A stretch of DNA of 64,000 nt from Bin87 sp965220265 (GTDB taxonomy: Bacteria > Chloroflexota > Dehalococcoidia > Lucifugimonadales > UBA3495). Positions 60,061 through 64,000 of the stretch are shown here, in pieces; position 1 is the first letter of the stretch, and each line of letters starts with the position of its first letter. Both the position numbers and the translations under genes were made by a program. The notes beneath the pieces are model-generated. The model was not told the origin of the DNA, made no database searches, and saw only the letters and a list, made by a program, of their open reading frames with translations. The stretch is taken from positions 4,030,001 through 4,094,000 of the forward strand of contig CBDCPM010000004.1 in NCBI GenBank assembly GCA_965220265.1. Direction: 5' to 3'.

Positions 60061-61020
60061 CTAGACGCGCGAAACAACCTGGGTGGTGAAGTCTTCCAAG
60101 TGTCCCAGGGTTTCTTCCAAATTGCCGTCGGCACTCAGTCGGGCGATGTCGAGCACCAAGTAACTGACACCCATTTCTTCATACTGGCGGATGTCGCCAG
60201 CGATCTGTTCCGCGCCGCCGGTGAAACGAGCGCGGTCCGGGCTAGTGTCGGATCCGGTAATGCGGTAGTCGTGAGAGCGGTAGACGATCTGGATTTCGTC
60301 GGGATTGCGTCCAGCGCGCTCGGCCGTGCGACGCAGGCGGTCCATGCCGTTCTGCAACGCCTCGGGCGTTCCCACGGGAAAGGCTGGATTGTTGCCGATG
60401 GGGTACCATCCGTCGCAGAGGGTTGCGGCACGGCGGATGGCGGGGCGGCTCTCGCCGCCGACCCAAAGAGGCGGATGCGGCTTCTGGATTGGCTTGGGAA
60501 GGAACCAAATGTCGGAAAAACTCACGTACTGGCCTTCAAAAGTGGGATCGTCAGACGTCCACAGCTCCTTGAAGGCGCGGATGTACTCGTCGGTTACGGC
60601 GCCGCGTTCGTCGAAGGGCTCGCAACCCACGGCTTCAAACTCCTCACGACACCAACCGACGCCGATGCCGACGATCAGCCTGCCTCCGGACAGCACGTCC
60701 AGGGTTGCCAGAGCCTTGGCGGCCACCAAAGGGTTGCGATGGGGCACGATGATCACCGAGGTTGCCAGCCGAATGGTGCTGGTGCACCCAGCCATGTAGG
60801 CCAGCGCGGTGATCTGCTCCATGGCCTGACCGGACGCTGAACCGGGGAATTCCCCGGTCTCGGTGTACGGGTAATCGGAATCAATATTCTTGGGCACCAG
60901 GATATGGTCGCCCAGGGCAACGGAGTCAAAACCCAACGATTCGGCGCGCTGGGCAATGGTCGCCAGGTTGTCGGGAGTGGACAGCGGGCCCCGGCCGGGG
61001 AGCGTAATGCCGTACTGCAT
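60061..61020 (-). CDS. LLM-class F420-dependent oxidoreductase
   Basis: This 319-residue protein starts MQYGITLPGRGPLSTPDNLA and has AESLGFDSVALGDHILVPKN, VLSGGRLIVGIGVGWCREEF and HPPLWVGGESRPAIRRAATL, a good match to F420-dependent LLM proteins (TIGR03619-like). The ATG at 61020 has GAGG 13-10 bases upstream; the start at 61035 is less likely. It lies 33 bases after an SDR gene with which it is probably co-transcribed. Confidence 0.88.
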   Translation of the reverse strand: MQYGITLPGRGPLSTPDNLATIAQRAESLGFDSVALGDHILVPKNIDSDYPYTETGEFPGSASGQAMEQITALAYMAGCTSTIRLATSVIIVPHRNPLVAAKALATLDVLSGGRLIVGIGVGWCREEFEAVGCEPFDERGAVTDEYIRAFKELWTSDDPTFEGQYVSFSDIWFLPKPIQKPHPPLWVGGESRPAIRRAATLCDGWYPIGNNPAFPVGTPEALQNGMDRLRRTAERAGRNPDEIQIVYRSHDYRITGSDTSPDRARFTGGAEQIAGDIRQYEEMGVSYLVLDIARLSADGNLEETLGHLEDFTTQVVSRV

Positions 61021-61053
61021 CAGGTGATACCTCAATTGTCGTGCGCAAGGGGA

Positions 61054-61902
61054 TCAGTGGAACAATATGCCGCCGTTGACGTTGTAGGACTGCCCAGTTA
61101 TCAAGCTGGAGTCCGGCCCGGCCAAGAAGGCCACCAGGTTGGCCACGTCTTCCGGTTCGGCGATGCGGCCAAGCGGAGTGCGGTCGGCAGAGGCCGCCAC
61201 GACCTGGGCGCGGAATTCCTCCTGGGTGAGCCCTCTTTGGGCGGCCTGATCGCGCTCCCAGTAGCTCATGCGGTCGGTGTTGATTGGACCGGGGCAGACG
61301 GCGTTGACGGTGATTCCGTGGGGAGCGAGGTCCATGGCTGACGCCTGGGTCAAACCGATGACGGCGAACTTACTGGCCGAGTAAGCGGCACCGTCGGCGC
61401 TGGCCTGTTTGCCGGCGTTACTGGCGATGTTCACGACGCGGCCGCCGTTACCCAGGCGGACCATTTCCCGGCCGGCGTACTTGGTGCACAGGAACACCGC
61501 GGTGGTGTTGATGGCGAGGAAATGTTGCCACACATCTTCGTCCAACTCGGTGACGGGCACCTTGTCACGGCCAATAATGGCCCGCGCATTGTTGACCAGA
61601 ATATCCAAGCGTCCATAGTGGTTGACGGTCTCCGCCACCAAGCCCTCGATTGCATCGGCGTTAGACAGGTCGGCGTAGACGGGCAGGGCATTGCCGCCCA
61701 GGCTGCGGACCTCTTCGGCCACGCTATCAATCGACTGCCACTCAGCGCGGACTTCGCCGGGCGGAAGGTCGTCGGCGGGCCGCCGAAGGTCGGTGATGGC
61801 TACCTGAGCACCCTGGGACGCCAGTTTCAGGGCGGATGCGCGGCCGACGCCGCGCATGCCGCCGGCGCCAGTAATCAGGGCTACTTTGCCTTCCAAGCTC
61901 AT
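61054..61902 (-). CDS. SDR family oxidoreductase
   Basis: This 282-residue SDR has ITGAGGMRGVGRASALKLAS (a glycine motif with an extra insertion), ILVNNARAIIGRD, a catalytic Ser in IASNAGKQASADGAAYS and YSASK. The C-terminal GQSYNVNGG is typical. The upstream HD-domain gene ends 2 bases before its start, which implies tight coupling. The cofactor is probably NAD from the acidic residue after strand 2 (ITDLRRP). The substrate is unknown. Confidence 0.9.
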   Translation of the reverse strand: MSLEGKVALITGAGGMRGVGRASALKLASQGAQVAITDLRRPADDLPPGEVRAEWQSIDSVAEEVRSLGGNALPVYADLSNADAIEGLVAETVNHYGRLDILVNNARAIIGRDKVPVTELDEDVWQHFLAINTTAVFLCTKYAGREMVRLGNGGRVVNIASNAGKQASADGAAYSASKFAVIGLTQASAMDLAPHGITVNAVCPGPINTDRMSYWERDQAAQRGLTQEEFRAQVVAASADRTPLGRIAEPEDVANLVAFLAGPDSSLITGQSYNVNGGILFH

Positions 61903-61904
61903 GG

Positions 61905-62492
61905 TTATTCTCTCTCAACGCTGAAGGGTTCCCGAGCGAACACCCGCCGAACCATAGGCTCAAAAAATTCCAAAGTGAGGGAGTCGTAATCGGGGTCGAA
62001 TGACGGTTGATCCCAGCGGTGGCAGAATTCCACCGCGTCCTGGTACCACGGGTGGTCGATATAGCGGTCCCGGGCGTTACGGTCGCCGCCCGTGTGGTGC
62101 GCATAATAATAAGTCTGAAACAGGCCGTGCTGCCTGATGACCCAGTAGGTCCGTTCAGACACGTACGGCCTGAGAACGGCGGCGGCCACTTCGCTATGGT
62201 TGTGTGGAGCCAGCAAATCGCCAATGTCGTGCAACAGGGCGGCTACGATCATCTCTTCGCCGGCGCCATCCCGGTACGCGCGAGTCGCGGATTGTAACGA
62301 GTGCGCCAGTCGGTCCACCTGGTAGCCGGCCAAGGAACCGGCGAGTCCACGCAACTGATCCAGCACGCGGTCAGCCGTGCCAGAGGCGAATTGCGCTTCA
62401 AGGCGTTCCAAAAGTTCGTAGTCTTCGCGGGTCCCCGCAGCCATGCTGGTGAACGAGACGGTAGTCGCTGTCGCTTGGGACGCGTCGCTCAT
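61905..62492 (-). CDS. HD-domain protein, PhnZ/inositol-oxygenase-like
   Basis: This 195-residue HD-domain protein has VDRLAHSLQSATRAYR, the HD pair in VAALLHDIGDLLAPHNHSE, a further His in VIRQHGLFQTYYYAHHTGG and the Asp in RWDQPSFDPDYDSL. The pattern HD...HNHSE...QHG...WDQxxFDPDYD is that of the mixed-valence di-iron oxygenases of the PhnZ/TIGR03276 group, which cleave organophosphonates. The match is from memory of motifs and the substrate is unproven. The ATG at 62492 has GGGAGAA upstream and is preferred to 62534. It is first in a tight minus-strand operon with an SDR and an LLM. Confidence 0.78.
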   Translation of the reverse strand: MSDASQATATTVSFTSMAAGTREDYELLERLEAQFASGTADRVLDQLRGLAGSLAGYQVDRLAHSLQSATRAYRDGAGEEMIVAALLHDIGDLLAPHNHSEVAAAVLRPYVSERTYWVIRQHGLFQTYYYAHHTGGDRNARDRYIDHPWYQDAVEFCHRWDQPSFDPDYDSLTLEFFEPMVRRVFAREPFSVERE

Positions 62493-62572
62493 GAGCGTTC
62501 TCCCATCGTGTAGTATGTTGTCGAATTGTACCATCGCTGCAGGGGCGTTCGGAGTTTAAAGGAGAACGGCAA

Positions 62573-63412
62573 ATGACGGACGAGAGGCGACTGCATGGGA
62601 AAGTAGCGCTGATCACCGGCGGCGGCAGGGGCATCGGGCAAGCGATCGCCCGAGCTTACGCGGCGGAGGGGGCGATGCTGGCGTTGGCGGCCCGGACCGA
62701 CGCCGAACTGCGGTCGACGGCCGAAGCGATCCGCTCGGAATTCGGCAGCGAGGTGACCACGGTCATCACGGACGTGAGGGAACGAGAGCAAGTGGAGAAC
62801 GCCGTTTCGCACACGGTGGGCCGGTTTGGGGCCATCGACGTGATGGTGAACAACGCGGGCAACACGGGCGAGATAGGCCCTTTATGGAAGTTGGACCCGG
62901 AGCGATGGGCCAATGTAATTTCGGTCCACGTGCTGGGCACCTTCTACGGTTGCCGGGCGGTGATACCAGGCATGCTTGAACGAGGCTTGGGCCGGATCGT
63001 AAACATGGCCGGCGTAGGAGGACCGAACGACACATCCTACGATGCTGCGAAAACCGCCATCGTCAATATGACGGAGAATCTGAGCGTGGAACTCGCCGGC
63101 ACGGGTATCACGGTGAACGCCATCAGTCCCGGTTCCATTCACACGCGAATGTGGGAAGAAGTCCGCGACATGGCCCTGGCCGCCGGAGACACGGAGTTGT
63201 ACCAAAAGGGGGTTCAGGTTACTTCAGGGGGAGGCGCCTCGATTGAACGGGCGGCGCAACTGGCAGTCCTGCTGGGGGGTGACGATTGCGGCGGGTTATC
63301 GGGCCGGCTCATCCGCGCCGCGCTCGACACCTTTGAGGAAATCCCCGCGCGGGTGGACGAAATCATGTCGTCCGATGCGTTGCTGCTGAGGCGAGTGGAT
63401 CTGGACGGCTAG
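62573..63412 (+). CDS. SDR family oxidoreductase with altered catalytic Ser
   Basis: This 279-residue SDR has the cofactor motif ITGGGRGIGQAIA, the NNAGNTGEIG strand and the YDAAK Tyr-Lys. At the position of the catalytic Ser (usually ISSVAG) it reads NMAGVGG, so the Ser is absent and the loop is shorter. Activity may be changed. It starts after AAAGGAGAA and is divergent from the HD-domain operon. Its stop codon shares the CTAG tetranucleotide with the stop of the convergent MFS gene. Confidence 0.88.
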   Translation: MTDERRLHGKVALITGGGRGIGQAIARAYAAEGAMLALAARTDAELRSTAEAIRSEFGSEVTTVITDVREREQVENAVSHTVGRFGAIDVMVNNAGNTGEIGPLWKLDPERWANVISVHVLGTFYGCRAVIPGMLERGLGRIVNMAGVGGPNDTSYDAAKTAIVNMTENLSVELAGTGITVNAISPGSIHTRMWEEVRDMALAAGDTELYQKGVQVTSGGGASIERAAQLAVLLGGDDCGGLSGRLIRAALDTFEEIPARVDEIMSSDALLLRRVDLDG

Positions 63413-64000
63413 TCGGCGGTTTCCGGAGACAGCGACGAACGGGTCTGAGGATGCACCGGCGGCCTGGCGAGAAGAAGGGCAAGAGCGGCGATCGCCCCCA
63501 AGACGGCGTAAATAACGAACGCGATGCCGTAGCCTCCGGAGAACTGGTAGACCAACCCGGATGCCACCGCACCGATGGCCTGGCCGAGAGAGGTGAAGGG
63601 TTCCGTGACACCACGGATGGTGCCCAGGGACTGACGCCCGAAAAAGTTCGCGTAGGCGACAGCGGGTACGACCAGGATGCCGGCGACGGCGAGACCGAAC
63701 AGGCCGGCGGCGCAGAAAGCCAGAGCAATCGTGTCCGCGACGACGAATAGCCCCGAGGCTGTGGCCATGACGAGGGCGACGATCGCGTAAGTATACGAAA
63801 CCCGCCTTTTCTCCACGACGCGTCCCCACAGGAGGCTTCCAATCCCGGTGCCGGCGCCGTTGACGACGATACTGAGCTGCGACAACGAAAGGTCGATACC
63901 TCGGGAACGCAGTAGATCGGCCTGGTACACGTTGGTGCCCGACTGCATTAGGAATAGAAGACCGGTACCTATGGCAAGAACCCACAGGGCCGGCGTGCGC
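63409..64000 (-). CDS. Partial MFS transporter (C-terminal half)
   Basis: The frame enters from the right edge (residues read as LWVLAIGTGLLFLMQSGTN) and runs to the stop at 63409. About 197 residues are visible, with six likely membrane segments and MFS-like GSLLWGRVVEKRRVSYTYAI (motif A-like loop) and GLAVAGILVVPAVAYANFFG. The N-terminal half lies beyond the window. The substrate is unknown. Confidence 0.8.
   Translation of the reverse strand, partial: RTPALWVLAIGTGLLFLMQSGTNVYQADLLRSRGIDLSLSQLSIVVNGAGTGIGSLLWGRVVEKRRVSYTYAIVALVMATASGLFVVADTIALAFCAAGLFGLAVAGILVVPAVAYANFFGRQSLGTIRGVTEPFTSLGQAIGAVASGLVYQFSGGYGIAFVIYAVLGAIAALALLLARPPVHPQTRSSLSPETAD

Overview
The window reads as a chromosomal segment of a GC-rich, uncultivated bacterium. 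The best fit is the phylum Chloroflexota, SAR202/Dehalococcoidia-like. This is an inference from gene content: several luciferase-like flavin/F420 oxidoreductases, many SDRs, MmgE/PrpD, a xanthine-dehydrogenase-family enzyme, Uma2 proteins, TIGR00266 and a Bacillus-type large SRP RNA. No 16S rRNA is present to confirm it. Coding density is high, except for a repeat island at 15.5-17.8 kb. Layout: 1-2.2 kb holds the end of a BtuF-like binding protein, a flavin reductase and a luciferase-like oxidoreductase. 2.6-7.4 kb holds a B12-radical SAM enzyme, fabF and recJ, closely spaced or overlapping. 7.4-8.7 kb holds a tandem duplication of a Uma2 gene. 8.7-12.4 kb (minus strand) is a housekeeping block of a GIY-YIG protein, large SRP RNA, rsmA, ispE and lgt. 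12.6-15.5 kb (minus) pairs two SDRs with two MaoC/hotdog hydratase subunits. 15.5-17.8 kb is a repeat island with two copies of a module (four 24-nt tandem units capped by a REP-like palindrome) on either side of a PaREP1/HEPN-like gene. 17.8-22.5 kb holds a hypothetical gene, otsA, otsB, a HAD hydrolase and a DsbA/FrnE-like gene. In the last of these an in-frame TGA replaces the first Cys codon of the CPWC motif, which predicts a selenoprotein. 22.6-30.4 kb encodes a NuoE/NuoF/NuoG-FdhA-type complex whose large subunit lacks the formate dehydrogenase catalytic Cys/Sec and His. An IS1380-type element lies between it and a ferredoxin/flavodoxin-NADP reductase-like gene. 30.7-36.3 kb holds MmgE/PrpD and a minus-strand group (EthD-like, NHL, acyl-CoA dehydrogenase-like, DUF1800). 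36.6-41.8 kb holds three MFS exporters and a luciferase-like oxidoreductase. 42-47 kb is an RND pump with a lipoprotein adaptor. 47.3-51 kb holds a DUF35/thiolase pair, a small HAD-like protein and an MFS transporter. 51.1-52.6 kb is a GNAT gene split by an 877-bp IS5-family element with a TTA target duplication. 52.7-56.5 kb is a three-subunit molybdenum hydroxylase. 56.6-64 kb is a minus-strand flavin-centred run: HD-domain PhnZ-like protein, SDR, LLM, aminoglycoside-phosphotransferase-like kinase, ribH, TIGR00266 and another LLM. A divergent SDR and a partial MFS gene follow. Functionally the segment is dominated by flavin, molybdopterin and acyl-CoA chemistry plus efflux, which suits an oligotroph degrading varied organic compounds. 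The strongest unusual signals are the predicted UPWC selenoprotein, the URRC-like helix-8 tetraloop in the SRP RNA, the non-canonical FdhA-like subunit and the duplicated repeat modules around the PaREP1-like gene.
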